Shown: positions 42,996-51,746, counted from the first letter of the stretch. The stretch is DNA of 64,000 nucleotides from Microcystis aeruginosa FD4 (GCF_009792235.1 NZ_CP046973.1:1612001-1676000); one strand, 5' to 3'. The notes: generated by a model not told the origin, from the sequence alone. Translations and numbers: made by a program.

Positions 42996-44233
42996 ACTGG
43001 ATGCCCCTGATCGGGGGGTTCCGAAGGGGGTTTAGCGGGGGGAATTTCTCCCGGACTGTCGAGGGAGTCTAGGGGGGGATTATTGGGCCATTTTAACCAA
43101 GACATCCGACTAGGGATGGGAGTTCGCGGCACCGGTTGTAAACCCTGTAGCATTTCTGCCAGGGCGGAATTTTCTGGCTTAGTTTCGCGGATTTTGTGCC
43201 ATACCGAGCGCGACATCATCAGGGTGTGGGAACTGCGGATCGCTCCCAATTGTTCCAGATATTCCCGTCTTTCGTGCTGATAATCAGCAGATATCAACTC
43301 TAGCGATCGAGGGGGATACTTGCGAGTGATCTGGGCCATCTGGATTAATAACTTAGGATAGAGCCAAGTGTAGGCAGGATGGACAATTAATTTCGCTTGA
43401 TGGGGTCGCTCATCCTGATTGGATAGGATTAATTCAAAATAACCGATCGCCGCTTTTCGTTGTGGTTCAAAAACGTAACCGCGACTAATTGGCGGACCGC
43501 CGCAGCAACTTTGACAGCGATAGAGCAAACTATCAACTAAACTGATTTTAAAATCTTGGATATGGCGATCAAATACCTGACGTAGTAGCGGCGGCATAGA
43601 CACACAATCTAATTGATAAAGCAATTGAGCGTCAGCATTGCTCACAGGCAGTAAATTCGGTAAATCTGCCTCTTGTTTCCCTAATTCCTGTAATAATTGC
43701 GGCGGTAAAGACCAATAGGTTAATTCTGCCAAAGGCTGAAAACCGTGTTGCCGGAAAAGTGCCAAACTGTCCTTTTGATTGATATTAACCTCTAACACCC
43801 AGGTGCGCGCTTCCCAAACCGTTTCTAGACAATAACGCAGTAATTGCGCCCCGATGCCCTTGGGTTCGCTTAAAGACTCCGCTGGATGCACCCGCACCTG
43901 TTCCACCCGCCAAGTGCTGCGACTACTATTAAAAGGGGTGACTTGGATTGCCCCGCGAATTTTCCCTTCTTCTCCCCGATTGACCAGGGACTCAGCCACA
44001 TAGACATGAAAACGGTGTTGGAGAGGATTGGGAAAAAGACTGAGAATTTTAAACAACCCAAACCAAGGACGCACCTGTTGCACCTGCGTGCGGAAATTTT
44101 GGGCGCGACGATCAATATCCTCATCGAAGTCATCCAGGGTTAAAGCTTCAATGTCTTCCAAATCCCGATATTGTACGGGACGGATCTGGCGATCGCTAAA
44201 ATCGTCCCCTTGGGGAACAGGAGAAGTGGTCAT
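42992..44233 (-). CDS. GNAT-family N-acetyltransferase, two-part
   Basis: 413 residues. The first half is a GNAT domain: RPVQYRDLEDIEALTLDDFD, VEQVRVHPAESLSEPKGIGAQLLRYCLETV with acetyl-CoA loop, and NQKDSLALFRQHGFQPLAELTYW. The second half repeats a weaker GNAT-like layout with two Cys (YRCQSCCGG). A Pro-rich tail ends the protein. The substrate is unknown. It is operon-linked with ruvX by a four-base overlap, an arrangement seen in cyanobacteria. Confidence 0.88.
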   Translation of the reverse strand: MTTSPVPQGDDFSDRQIRPVQYRDLEDIEALTLDDFDEDIDRRAQNFRTQVQQVRPWFGLFKILSLFPNPLQHRFHVYVAESLVNRGEEGKIRGAIQVTPFNSSRSTWRVEQVRVHPAESLSEPKGIGAQLLRYCLETVWEARTWVLEVNINQKDSLALFRQHGFQPLAELTYWSLPPQLLQELGKQEADLPNLLPVSNADAQLLYQLDCVSMPPLLRQVFDRHIQDFKISLVDSLLYRCQSCCGGPPISRGYVFEPQRKAAIGYFELILSNQDERPHQAKLIVHPAYTWLYPKLLIQMAQITRKYPPRSLELISADYQHERREYLEQLGAIRSSHTLMMSRSVWHKIRETKPENSALAEMLQGLQPVPRTPIPSRMSWLKWPNNPPLDSLDSPGEIPPAKPPSEPPDQGHPV

Positions 44234-44444
44234 GGCTCTGGGGTAAATATCGTCTATGCACCTATCTTACAGCAGAATCTAGAGGCACTTCCCCACCAAT
44301 AACAATTTCTGAGGGATCATAGGGGACCACCACAGAAAGAACACCTCGATGAGCAGCTGGGGTTTTCTGGCCAAATTTCCGATCATGACAATTTGATGCT
44401 ACAATAACGGACGGTTAATCAGTCCGAATTTGCAGTAAAAGTCT

Positions 44445-44951
44445 TTGAGTCAATCTGTAGATACCACTAACACCCTAGACACTCTAGCTCAAGAACTAGC
44501 CGCCATTCAGCAGACCGGTTCTAAGCGCGTCGCTTTATTGGGTTCCCGTCACGTTCCCATCACGCACCAACAGTTGATCGAAATGATGGCCTATGCCCTC
44601 GTGCTGGCGGGCAATCGGATTATGACCTCTGGGGCGACGGGAACCAATTCCGCCGTCATTAAAGGGGCAATGCGGGCAGATCCTAATCTGTTAACCGTGA
44701 TCTTACCCCAAAGTCTTGATCGCCAGCCCCTGGAATCCCAAGAACAACTCCAGCAGGTTATCCATCTGGTGGAATGTCCCGAAAATGATCATCTATCCCT
44801 AGGGGAAGCCAGCAGCCTCTGTAATCGCGAGATTATCAATCGTTGTCAACAGTTAATCTGTTTTGCTTTCCACGACAGTCAGACCCTTTTGCAAACCTGC
44901 GCGGAAGCGGAAGATCAACGCAAGCTAGTTACCCTATTTTATTTTGACTAA
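44445..44951 (+). CDS. DprA/Rossmann-like protein (DNA recombination-mediator-like)
   Basis: 168 residues from a TTG start. Rossmann-type core: KRVALLGSRHVPITHQQLIEMMAYALVLAGNRIMTSGATGTNSAVIKGA, with the GSR and SGAxG motifs of DprA/LOG-like folds, then NREIINRCQQLICFAFHDS. It is much shorter than full DprA, so a role in recombination is only suggested by fold. Gene lies divergent from the GNAT/ruvX operon, 9 bases before the MAPEG gene. Confidence 0.75.
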   Translation: MSQSVDTTNTLDTLAQELAAIQQTGSKRVALLGSRHVPITHQQLIEMMAYALVLAGNRIMTSGATGTNSAVIKGAMRADPNLLTVILPQSLDRQPLESQEQLQQVIHLVECPENDHLSLGEASSLCNREIINRCQQLICFAFHDSQTLLQTCAEAEDQRKLVTLFYFD

Positions 44952-44959
44952 ATTGAGCA

Positions 44960-45367
44960 ATGAATCTCTCCGTCAGCGCCATTCTCCTCTATTCGATCCC
45001 GGCTGCGGCGATCTCTGTCTATCTACCTTTTCTTCTGGTCGCTTACGCTAGAGCTAAGGCGGGTTACGATACCTCCGCTCCCCGGGCAATGTTCGATCAA
45101 CTCCCAGACTATGCTAAACGAGCAACTTGGGCTCATCAAAATGGTTTTGAAACCTTTATGATCTATAGTGCTGCTGCTCTGATCGCCTACGTTACAGGAG
45201 TCTCCTCATCCCTGGCTGCTAACTGTGCGATCGCTTTTGTGATCCTCCGGCTTTTATTTTCCCTTTTTTATATCACTAATATCCCGATCGCTCGTTCCCT
45301 GATGTTCGGCCTTGGTTCCCTCTGTACCTATACTCTCTTTGGGTTGAGTTTAGGCAAAATTCAGTAA
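44960..45367 (+). CDS. MAPEG-family membrane protein
   Basis: 135 residues, four membrane helices: LLYSIPAAAISVYLPFLLVAYARA, FETFMIYSAAALIAYV, CAIAFVILRLLFSLFYI and the C-terminal one. The FETF and RLLFSLFYI motifs match MAPEG (membrane-associated eicosanoid/glutathione metabolism) proteins, common in cyanobacteria. Substrate unknown. Confidence 0.88.
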   Translation: MNLSVSAILLYSIPAAAISVYLPFLLVAYARAKAGYDTSAPRAMFDQLPDYAKRATWAHQNGFETFMIYSAAALIAYVTGVSSSLAANCAIAFVILRLLFSLFYITNIPIARSLMFGLGSLCTYTLFGLSLGKIQ

Positions 45368-45512
45368 AATTTCCCAAAACCTATGGAGGAGGGACGAGAA
45401 ACGCTTCGGGAGCGGCGAAAACCCTGACGGGAAATCGGGGCAGAAGTTGCTTAACCCGAACTAGAATTAATGCGGTGAAAATTTTTTAGCCAATGTTTGA
45501 GGAACCGTAGAA

Positions 45513-45908
45513 GTGGATAATTGCGGAAAATTCCCCGGAACCTCTATGATGATCGGTAGCGATGGTAAGGAAATAAATACTGTGAGTAGCGTAACTGTCA
45601 TTAGCGATCATACCTTTGAACAAGAGGTTTTTGAGGTCGAAAAACCTGTTTTAGTCTATTTTTGGGCCAGTTGGTGCGGTCCGTGTCGTCTGGTATCCCC
45701 CTCGATCGATTGGGTGGCGAAAACCTACGGCGAACGGCTAAAAGTAGTTAAACTAGAGGTGGACCCTAACCCCGACTCGGTGGCTAAATATAAGGTGGAA
45801 GGTGTTCCCGCTTTACGGATCTTTAAAGATAACAAACTTATTGCCACTCATGAAGGGGCGATCGGCAAACAACAATTACAATCTTTTATCGATACCTATG
45901 TCAGCTAA
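45513..45908 (+). CDS. Thioredoxin
   Basis: 131 residues from GTG; a shorter start at 45546 or 45549 would give a more standard length. Active site WASWCGPCRL with Cys55 and Cys58, cis-Pro in GVPALRIF, and TYVS end. It is a disulfide reductase of the cytosol. The next gene starts about 10-16 bases later, so they form an operon. The variation around the active site is minor; which thioredoxin class it belongs to cannot be decided here. Confidence 0.93.
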   Translation: MDNCGKFPGTSMMIGSDGKEINTVSSVTVISDHTFEQEVFEVEKPVLVYFWASWCGPCRLVSPSIDWVAKTYGERLKVVKLEVDPNPDSVAKYKVEGVPALRIFKDNKLIATHEGAIGKQQLQSFIDTYVS

Positions 45909-45924
45909 TTAGGTATCTGTGGTT

Positions 45925-47103
45925 ATGAATGACTTAACCCTAGCAAACCGCTTACAGGCACTGCAATCCAACGTTTTTGCCGATATGGATCGGGCAAAAG
46001 CTGCCAGTAGAGAAGCGGGTAATACCATTATCGATCTTTCGCTCGGTTCCTCCGATCTTGGTGCTGCTCCCCATGTTATCGATGCTATAGAGCGATCTCT
46101 CCACGATCCTCACACCCACGGCTATTTACTCCATAATGGTACGCGAGACTTCCGAATAACTGCCGCTAACTGGTATAGCGCTCGCTTTGGTGTCCCCGTC
46201 GATCCAGAAACGGAGGTTTTACCCCTAATCGGTTCTCAGGAAGGCACGGCCCATCTACCTTTGGCCCTTCTCAACCCCGGGGATTTTGCCCTACTCCTCG
46301 ATCCGGGTTATCCCTCCCATTTGGGCGGTGTTGCCCTTGCAGGCGGTCAAATCTACGGAATGCCAATTTTGGCAAAAAATGACTTTCTGCCGGTTTTAGA
46401 GGACATTCCTGAGGCAGTGCTGGCACAATCGAAGCTGATGGTCTTGAGTTATCCCCATAATCCGACTACAGCGATCGCACCTTTGGCATTTTTCCAAAAA
46501 GCGGTTGATTTTTGCCGTCAGCATAATTTAGTCTTAATCCACGATTTTCCCTATCTAGACATCTTTTTTGCGGGAACATCGCCTCCCCCGTCAATTTTAC
46601 AGGCCGATCGAGCTAAAACTAATTCGATCGAGTTTTTTACCTTCTCCAAGTCCTATAATATGGGCGGTTTTCGCGTCGGTTTTGCCATTGGCAACCGGCA
46701 GTTAATTATGGCTTTGCGACAGATTAAAGCTACGGTTGATTTTAATCAGTATTTGGGCATTCTCAATGGTGCGATCGCTGCTTTAACCGGTAATCAAGAT
46801 TCAGTCAAAGAAACCGTCGCTATCTTCCAAAAACGCCGGAATGTGTTTATTAATGCCCTAAATCGCATCGGTTGGTCGGTTCCCACTCCGGCTGCCACTA
46901 TGTACGTTTGGGCGAAAATTCCCCCCAGTTGGCCGGGTAATTCCGTCGATTTTTGTCGGCAATTGGTGGCCCAAACCGGTGTCGCTGTTTCCCCCGGTTC
47001 CGGTTTTGGTAAGGGTGGCGAGGGTTATGTGCGTTTTGCCTTAGTTCACGATCCCGATATTCTAGAGGCCGCCGTGGAGAAAATTGCGGCTTTTTTGGGA
47101 TAA
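45925..47103 (+). CDS. PLP-dependent class I/II aminotransferase (LL-diaminopimelate-aminotransferase-like)
   Basis: About 392 residues. The PLP Lys244 is in FTFSKSYNMGGFRVGF. Others: IDLSLGSSDLGAAPHVIDAI, SQEGTAHLPLALLNPGD, SYPHNPTTA (Asn181), HDFPYLDI (Asp209) and a C-terminal Arg in GEGYVRFALV. Resembles the DapL/AspC group; the exact substrate is uncertain. A GTG at 45919 is an alternative start. The gene ends where a PEP-CTERM remnant begins. Confidence 0.85.
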   Translation: MNDLTLANRLQALQSNVFADMDRAKAASREAGNTIIDLSLGSSDLGAAPHVIDAIERSLHDPHTHGYLLHNGTRDFRITAANWYSARFGVPVDPETEVLPLIGSQEGTAHLPLALLNPGDFALLLDPGYPSHLGGVALAGGQIYGMPILAKNDFLPVLEDIPEAVLAQSKLMVLSYPHNPTTAIAPLAFFQKAVDFCRQHNLVLIHDFPYLDIFFAGTSPPPSILQADRAKTNSIEFFTFSKSYNMGGFRVGFAIGNRQLIMALRQIKATVDFNQYLGILNGAIAALTGNQDSVKETVAIFQKRRNVFINALNRIGWSVPTPAATMYVWAKIPPSWPGNSVDFCRQLVAQTGVAVSPGSGFGKGGEGYVRFALVHDPDILEAAVEKIAAFLG

Positions 47104-47270
47104 AACCGATATTCTAAGCAGTGGTTATGCTGCAATGGATAACTTTCGCCTTGTTGCTTCTGATATTTCGGGTGATATTGGTAATGTGTCCACGCCCGAA
47201 CCTTCTGATATGATCGGACTAGGCATACTAGGTAGTGGTTTAGTGGTGTGTCGGTGTGGGGTGGGGAGAC
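47104..47270 (+). pseudogene. 3' remnant of a PEP-CTERM gene
   Basis: Directly after the aminotransferase stop one frame reads SGYAAMDNFRLVASDISG and then STPEPSDMIGLGILGSGLVV, the PEP-CTERM signal shared with the three NHL genes further on. The 5' part of the gene is lost. It marks the left edge of the tandem NHL/nuclease array. Confidence 0.8.
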
Positions 47271-47298
47271 GGTGGGAAATTTTCCTAATTCCCCACCC
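47259..47298. terminator. Bidirectional terminator between PEP-CTERM remnant and nuclease
   Basis: Arms GGGTGGGGA (47259-47267) and TCCCCACCC (47290-47298). The same structure recurs at 49923-49962 (one mismatch), 55712-55751 and 59837-59886, always between a plus-strand PEP-CTERM gene and the convergent nuclease genes. Confidence 0.75.
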
Positions 47299-47314
47299 TT
47301 TGCGGTTAAAAGCT

Positions 47315-48121
47315 TTAATTGTGCTGCTGTCTTTGTAATTCCTCGATAGTTGCCGGGGATAAATCGGTAAATCGGGCGATTTCTGAGATAGGAAAACCAG
47401 CAGATAGCATTTTCTGGGCAATTTGCCGAGCTTTTTCCTCTTTACCTTTTTGTAGTCCTTTTTCCTCGCCTTCTCGCCGTCCTTTTTCCTCGCCTTCCTC
47501 TAAAATATCTTGATAGATGACGGATTCTCTCATAATGTCACTCCGAAGGATTTTTTTAATCGTCTCTCGATTTAATACTAACCCAGCGAGAATACTGGTA
47601 GCGGCTGCGAGATTGCTTTGTACCTGTTTTTGGGAGATAGTTTCTAGAGAACGGGACACCAGACTTAACACCTGTTCGGGGTCATCAGTATTGCTGAGGA
47701 CAGCAAAGGGTAATAAACCGGGATGATGGAAAAATTGTGGTGTCTTTTCTTCCCAAAGACGGATGACTTGGAAGGAATGAAAGGTTTCCCCCAGACGGAA
47801 GGTATTTTCTTGTACTAGGGGAGAATCACTACGTCGCAGATAAATTACCACTTGACGCATTGGTGTTTGGGGATGACGACGATAGACGCGAATGCGATAA
47901 TCAAGCATTCGGAAAGGAATCTTAGAGTTGGGGTCGGTTTGAAATTCGGTATGGAGAATTAATTCCTCTGACTGCAAAAAAATCAGAGAATCAGCACGAA
48001 TGGGGTCTAGTTGTAATTCCGTCGGGTCGAGGACGGTTAAGGAGAGGGGAGAACCTAATAACCAAGTGGCTAGATCATCGGAGAAGTTTTCGGCAATAAA
48101 TTTACAAATATTATCAAACAT
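47315..48121 (-). CDS. Rpn-like PD-(D/E)XK nuclease, core type A, tail a
   Basis: 268 residues. Type A core: NICKFIAENFSDDLATWLLG, catalytic Asp44 (IRADSLIF), Glu59 and Gln61 (HTEFQTDPN), then PFRMLDYRIRVYRRHP. Rpn proteins are DNA nucleases linked to recombination and phage defence. A repeated GEEKGRREGEEKG linker joins to tail a (KARQIAQKMLSAGFPISEIARFTDLSP ... EELQRQQHN). An internal ATG at 47533 behind GGAG (47541-47544) could start a 72-residue tail protein. Confidence 0.88.
   Translation of the reverse strand: MFDNICKFIAENFSDDLATWLLGSPLSLTVLDPTELQLDPIRADSLIFLQSEELILHTEFQTDPNSKIPFRMLDYRIRVYRRHPQTPMRQVVIYLRRSDSPLVQENTFRLGETFHSFQVIRLWEEKTPQFFHHPGLLPFAVLSNTDDPEQVLSLVSRSLETISQKQVQSNLAAATSILAGLVLNRETIKKILRSDIMRESVIYQDILEEGEEKGRREGEEKGLQKGKEEKARQIAQKMLSAGFPISEIARFTDLSPATIEELQRQQHN
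47531..47544 (-). promoter_or_regulatory. Internal ribosome-binding site and start in type A nuclease genes
   Basis: GGAG, 7 bases, ATG: encoded inside LRSDIMRESV. The same arrangement sits inside the other type A genes at starts 48576, 53844 and 57965, and ahead of the free-standing cassettes at 48326, 53618 and 57751. It would yield a C-terminal-only protein of about 60-75 residues. Confidence 0.6.
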
Positions 48122-48326
48122 CGTGAGCGTTTTGTCTTTTTAATTCCTCGATTGCGTTGGGGGATAAATCAGTAAATCGGGCGATTTCTGGGATAGAAAA
48201 ACCAGCAGATAGCATTTTTAGGGCAATTTGCCGAGCTTTTTCGTCTTGACCTTTTTGTCGTCCTTCTTGTCGTCCTTTTTCCTCGCCTTCCTCTAAAATA
48301 TCTTGATAGATGACGGATTCTCTCAT
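48114..48326 (-). CDS. Free-standing nuclease tail (type A head stub, tail a)
   Basis: 70 residues, MRESVIYQDILEEG then the EKG/RQEG linker and KARQIALKMLSAGFSIPEIARFTDLSP. It lacks the catalytic core. It keeps the GGAG-ATG start found inside full genes and lies 22 bases after the preceding nuclease stop. Its last codons overlap the ATG of the next nuclease (48121), giving coupling. Candidate small antitoxin for the neighbouring nucleases. Confidence 0.65.
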   Translation of the reverse strand: MRESVIYQDILEEGEEKGRQEGRQKGQDEKARQIALKMLSAGFSIPEIARFTDLSPNAIEELKRQNAHDV

Positions 48327-48348
48327 AATGTCACTCCGAAGGATTTTT

Positions 48349-49164
48349 TTAATCGTCTCTCGATTGTAATTCCTCGATCGCGTCAGGGGATAAATCGGTA
48401 AATTGGGCGATTTCTGGGATAGAAAAACCAGCAGATAGCATTTTCAGGGCAATTTGTCGAGCTTTTTCCTCTTTACCCGCTTGCAATCCTTCTTGTCGTC
48501 CTTCTTGTCGTCCTTTTTCCTCGCCTTCCTCTCTGCCTTCCTCTAAAATATCTTGATAGATGACGGATTCTCTCATAATGTCACTCCGAAGAATTTTTTT
48601 AATCGTCTCTCGATTTAATACTAACCCAGCGAGAATACTGGTAGCGGCTGCGAGATTGCTTTGTACCTGTTTTTGGGAGATAGTTTCTAGAGAACGGGAC
48701 ACCTGACTTAACACCTGTTCGGGGTCATCAGTATTGCTGAGGACAGCAAAGGGTAATAAACCGGGATGATGGAAAAATTGCGGTGTCTTTTCTTCCCAAA
48801 GACGGATGACTTGAAAAGAATGAAAGGTTTCCCCCAGACGGAAGGTATTTTCTTGTACTAGGGGAGAATCACTGCGTCGCAGATAAATTACCACTTGACG
48901 CATTGGTGTTTGGGGATGACGACGATAGACGCGAATGCGATAATCAAGCATTCGGAAAGGAATCTTAGAGTTGGGGTCGGTTTGAAATTCGGTATGGAGA
49001 ATTAATTGCTCTGACTGCAAAAAAATCAGAGAATCAGCACGAATGGGGTCTAATTGTAATTCCGTCGGGTCGAGGACGGTTAAGGAGAGGGGAGAACCCA
49101 ATAACCAAGTGGCTAAATCATCGGAGAAGTTTTCGGCAATAAATTTACAAATATTATCAAACAT
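48349..49164 (-). CDS. Rpn-like nuclease, core type A, tail a ending in SRDD
   Basis: 271 residues, nearly identical core to 47315-48121 with the Asp44, Glu59 and Gln61 set. Linker EEGREEGEEKGRQEGRQEGLQAGKEEKARQ. The protein ends ELQSRDD because the gene runs out of frame into a duplicated internal segment (coding NRETIKKILRSDI in the full gene), which then becomes the 48114-48326 tail gene. First gene of its group, preceded by a divergent promoter region shared with the NHL gene. Confidence 0.88.
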   Translation of the reverse strand: MFDNICKFIAENFSDDLATWLLGSPLSLTVLDPTELQLDPIRADSLIFLQSEQLILHTEFQTDPNSKIPFRMLDYRIRVYRRHPQTPMRQVVIYLRRSDSPLVQENTFRLGETFHSFQVIRLWEEKTPQFFHHPGLLPFAVLSNTDDPEQVLSQVSRSLETISQKQVQSNLAAATSILAGLVLNRETIKKILRSDIMRESVIYQDILEEGREEGEEKGRQEGRQEGLQAGKEEKARQIALKMLSAGFSIPEIAQFTDLSPDAIEELQSRDD

Positions 49165-49283
49165 CTTCAGGGATTACTTTCCGTTTCTCCTAGGATACCC
49201 TCGGTCGCTGGTGTTGACACACTGTATTCGCCGTAACTATTGCCGAAGAGAATCGTAGCACGGAATACATTATCGGCAAATCC

Positions 49284-49340
49284 ATCACATCTTAACAGCA
49301 AATCTATCACATCTTAACAGCAAATTTATCACATCTTAAC
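49284..49340. repeat. 22-bp tandem repeat upstream of first NHL gene
   Basis: Two full units and a partial one of ATCACATCTTAACAGCAAAT plus two bases (49284-49305, 49306-49327, 49328-49340). Single units remain ahead of the other two NHL genes, so repeat number varies between copies in the shared promoter region. Confidence 0.8.
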
Positions 49341-49350
49341 CAGAAATTTC

Positions 49351-49379
49351 TTGACAATTACTAAAGGAAGGACTAAGTT
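49351..49379 (+). promoter_or_regulatory. Promoter of the first NHL/PEP-CTERM gene
   Basis: TTGACA at 49351-49356, 17-bp spacer, TAAGTT at 49374-49379. The equivalent sites are TTGACA/TAGCTT at 54568-54596 and TTGACA/TATAGT at 58738-58766. The third copy has the best -10, so expression may differ between the three genes. Confidence 0.7.
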
Positions 49380-49431
49380 ACAAACAGTTTAATTTTATGA
49401 AGTTTTATGCTATTAGCCAAACTTATCAATC

Positions 49432-49914
49432 ATGGGGGGGGAGAAGCATAGCTTATCAAAGGCTCGGCTGAAATCCTTTTCTCTAGTCACGGCCACTGCG
49501 ATCGGATGTATTAGTATCGCCAGCAGTGCCACTGCGGCCAGTTTTTCCTTCGCTTTCGGTAGCCAAGGTTCGGGGAACGGTGAGTTCTTTTTCCCCAACG
49601 GTATCGCCGTCGATGGCGGTGGTAATATCTATGTAGCTGATACGTTCAACAATCGCGTACAGGTATTCAACTCCAGTGGTGTCTTCCAGTCCACTTTCGG
49701 TAGCAACGGTTCGGGGAACGGTCAGTTCAATGCCCCCAACGGTATCGCCGTCGGTAGCGGTGGTAATATCTATGTAGCTGACACGGACAACAATCGCGTA
49801 CAGGTATTCAGCCAAAGTCAGCCGCCGGTGTCCACTCCCGAACCTTCTGGTATTATCGGATTGGGCATACTAGGGGGTGGTTTAGTGGTGCGTCGCCTCG
49901 CTAAACGTCGTTAA
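49432..49914 (+). CDS. NHL-repeat PEP-CTERM protein, short copy
   Basis: 160 residues: signal peptide (SLVTATAIGCISIASSATAA), two NHL repeats (GIAVDGGGNIYVADTFNNRVQVF type), then STPEPSGIIGLGILGGGLVVRRLAKRR. The usual start is ATG 49397, but here eight G at 49434-49441 put it out of frame and it stops early. The in-frame ATG 49432 has no good ribosome-binding site. In the next copy nine G restore the long frame. It may be an off-phase state. NHL proteins are beta propellers that bind partners; a two-repeat form cannot close alone. Confidence 0.75.
   Translation: MGGEKHSLSKARLKSFSLVTATAIGCISIASSATAASFSFAFGSQGSGNGEFFFPNGIAVDGGGNIYVADTFNNRVQVFNSSGVFQSTFGSNGSGNGQFNAPNGIAVGSGGNIYVADTDNNRVQVFSQSQPPVSTPEPSGIIGLGILGGGLVVRRLAKRR
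49434..49441 (+). repeat. Poly-G tract (8 G) at NHL gene start
   Basis: Lies 37 bases after the upstream ATG 49397. The homologous tract at 54651-54659 has 9 G, and in the third gene it is broken into GGGG-A-GGGGG. One base changes which start codon is in frame. Confidence 0.85.
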
Positions 49915-49922
49915 TCGGTGTG

Positions 49923-49962
49923 GGGTGGGGAGATGAGCCTAAATTTCCCTAATTCCCCTCCC
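49923..49962. terminator. Bidirectional terminator, array copy 2
   Basis: GGGTGGGGA ... TCCCCTCCC (one mismatch in the stem) between the NHL gene and the convergent nuclease group. Confidence 0.65.
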
Positions 49963-50003
49963 TTTGCGGTTAAAAGCTTTAATTGTTGCTGAAATTGTTC
50001 AAT

Positions 50004-50888
50004 CTAAGGCTTTTTTTTTAAATTTAACCATTGGTGCAAATCTTCCCAATCCGAAAAGTCCAATAAAGCAAGAGCTAAATTATCCAGTTGATTAGGATTT
50101 AACTGTTTAATTTTTTGTTCTACCTTTAAAGGAATAGAACCTAGTTTTAAATTTAGCTGACGCAAAATTAGGCTTTTTTTAGCGGATAATTCTCCTTCCT
50201 CTCTACCTCGTTCAATACCTTGTTCAATACCTTGTTCAATACCTTCCTCTAAAGCTTCTTGATAGACTTTAGTTTCTCTTAAATCACTTAAACTAAACAT
50301 AGCTTCTATCTCCTTACGATTCATTTTCGGCAATTTATAAATGAGAATTGTCTCAATTAATTCTAGAATGTCCCGTCTTTTTAAAGACTCCTGGAATTGT
50401 TGTCTAACCTGTTGAATCAGTTCTTTTCCTTGTGCTAAGGTGTTTGGTTCCGATTCGACAATTAATTGTAACACTTTTACCCCCAGAGAATCCCCCTCAT
50501 CTAACTGATTCAGATAATAACAGTTAACCCGACCTGACTGAAAGAATTCTTGATAACGAGATTTGGGACTGTTTTCAATTTCTGGATAAGGATAAATGAT
50601 TACCCCTTGCCAATTGTTATTACTCTCACTCTGATGAAAATAGAGAAATATTTCACTAAAAAAGCGCGAGTAAAACCGTTCATCTTTTTGAAATTGTACC
50701 TCGACAAAGTAAATCGGGTCATTCAGGTTATCGGGAAGAAAGACCCCATCTAAACGAAAAGCTAGTTGTTTAACTTCTAGGGAGGAAAATTGATAATGAT
50801 TGACGGTTTCTGGGGGAAGATTTAGCAAATCAAAGAAACTTTCAGGAAAAGTCTGAAAGAGACGATAGAAAATACTGTCCGTTTTCAC
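50004..50888 (-). CDS. Rpn-like PD-(D/E)XK nuclease, core type B, tail c (DUF4351-like)
   Basis: 294 residues. Type B core (DUF2887-like): TDSIFYRLFQTFPESFFDLL, catalytic Asp47 (FRLDGVFLPD), Glu63 and Gln65 (YFVEVQFQKDERFYSRFF). Linker EEGIEQGIEQGIERGREEG, then tail c: AKKSLILRQLNLKLGSIPLKVEQKIKQL ... WLNLKKKP, a DUF4351-like end. The GTG start abuts the previous stop (TGAGTG). An internal ATG at 50300 behind AAGGAG could make the tail alone. Last gene of its group. Confidence 0.88.
   Translation of the reverse strand: MKTDSIFYRLFQTFPESFFDLLNLPPETVNHYQFSSLEVKQLAFRLDGVFLPDNLNDPIYFVEVQFQKDERFYSRFFSEIFLYFHQSESNNNWQGVIIYPYPEIENSPKSRYQEFFQSGRVNCYYLNQLDEGDSLGVKVLQLIVESEPNTLAQGKELIQQVRQQFQESLKRRDILELIETILIYKLPKMNRKEIEAMFSLSDLRETKVYQEALEEGIEQGIEQGIERGREEGELSAKKSLILRQLNLKLGSIPLKVEQKIKQLNPNQLDNLALALLDFSDWEDLHQWLNLKKKP
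50298..50315 (-). promoter_or_regulatory. Internal ribosome-binding site and start in type B nuclease genes
   Basis: AAGGAG (50310-50315), 9 bases, ATG (50300), encoded as RKEIEAMFSLSDL. It is identical in all six type B genes (internal starts 50300, 51158, 51980, 52838, 56089, 56971). The free-standing gene at 59893-60093 begins at the same Met. Confidence 0.65.
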
Positions 50889-51746
50889 TCAATTTTGTCC
50901 CTCAATGACTTGTTGTACTTGTTCAATTTCTAAGTCTAAAGCTTGGGCAATTTGTTCTCTAGTTAACCCTAAGACCGATAAACGGGGAATGGAGTTTAAT
51001 TTAGCGGATAATTCTCCCTCTTGTCGGCCCCGTTCAATACCTTGTTCAATACCTTGTTCAATACCTCGTTCAATACCTCGTTCAATACCTTGTTCAATAC
51101 CTTCCTCTAAAGCTTCTTGATAGACTTTAGTTTCTCTTAAATCACTTAAACTAAACATAGCTTCTATCTCCTTACGATTCATTTTCGGCAATTTATAAAT
51201 GAGAATTGTCTCGATTAATTCTAGAATGTCCCGTCTTTTTAAAGACTCCTGGAATTGTTGTCTAACTTGTTGAATCAGTTCTTTTCCTTGTGCTAAGGTG
51301 TTTGGTTCCGATTCGACAATTAATTGTAACACTTTTACCCCCAGAGAATCCCCCTCATCTAACTGATTCAGATAATAACAGTTAACCCGACCTGACGCAA
51401 AGAATTCTTGATAACGAGATTTGGGACTGTTTTCAATTTCTGGATGAGGATAAATTATCACCCCTTGCCAATTGTTATTACTCTCACTCTGATGAAAATA
51501 GAGAAATATTTCACTAAAAAAGCGCGAGTAAAACCGTTCATCTTTTTGAAATTGTACCTCAACAAAGTAAATCGGTTCATTCAGGTTATCGGGAAGAAAG
51601 ACCCCATCTAAACGAAAAGCGAGTTGTTTAACTTCTACGGAGGAAAATTGATAATGATTGACGGTTTCGGGGGGAAGATTGAGCAAATCAAAGAAACTTT
51701 CAGGAAAAGTCTGAAAGAGACGATAGAAAATACTGTCCGTTTTCAC
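50889..51746 (-). CDS. Rpn-like nuclease, core type B, tail b
   Basis: 285 residues. Core as in the other type B genes with Asp47, Glu63 and Gln65 kept. The linker has seven GIEQ/GIER-type units followed by GRQEG, then tail b: SAKLNSIPRLSVLGLTREQ and IAQALDLEIEQVQQVIEGQN. Tail b has an HTH-like helical look. GTG start immediately after the preceding TGA; no spacer, so translation is coupled along the group. Confidence 0.88.
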   Translation of the reverse strand: MKTDSIFYRLFQTFPESFFDLLNLPPETVNHYQFSSVEVKQLAFRLDGVFLPDNLNEPIYFVEVQFQKDERFYSRFFSEIFLYFHQSESNNNWQGVIIYPHPEIENSPKSRYQEFFASGRVNCYYLNQLDEGDSLGVKVLQLIVESEPNTLAQGKELIQQVRQQFQESLKRRDILELIETILIYKLPKMNRKEIEAMFSLSDLRETKVYQEALEEGIEQGIERGIERGIEQGIEQGIERGRQEGELSAKLNSIPRLSVLGLTREQIAQALDLEIEQVQQVIEGQN

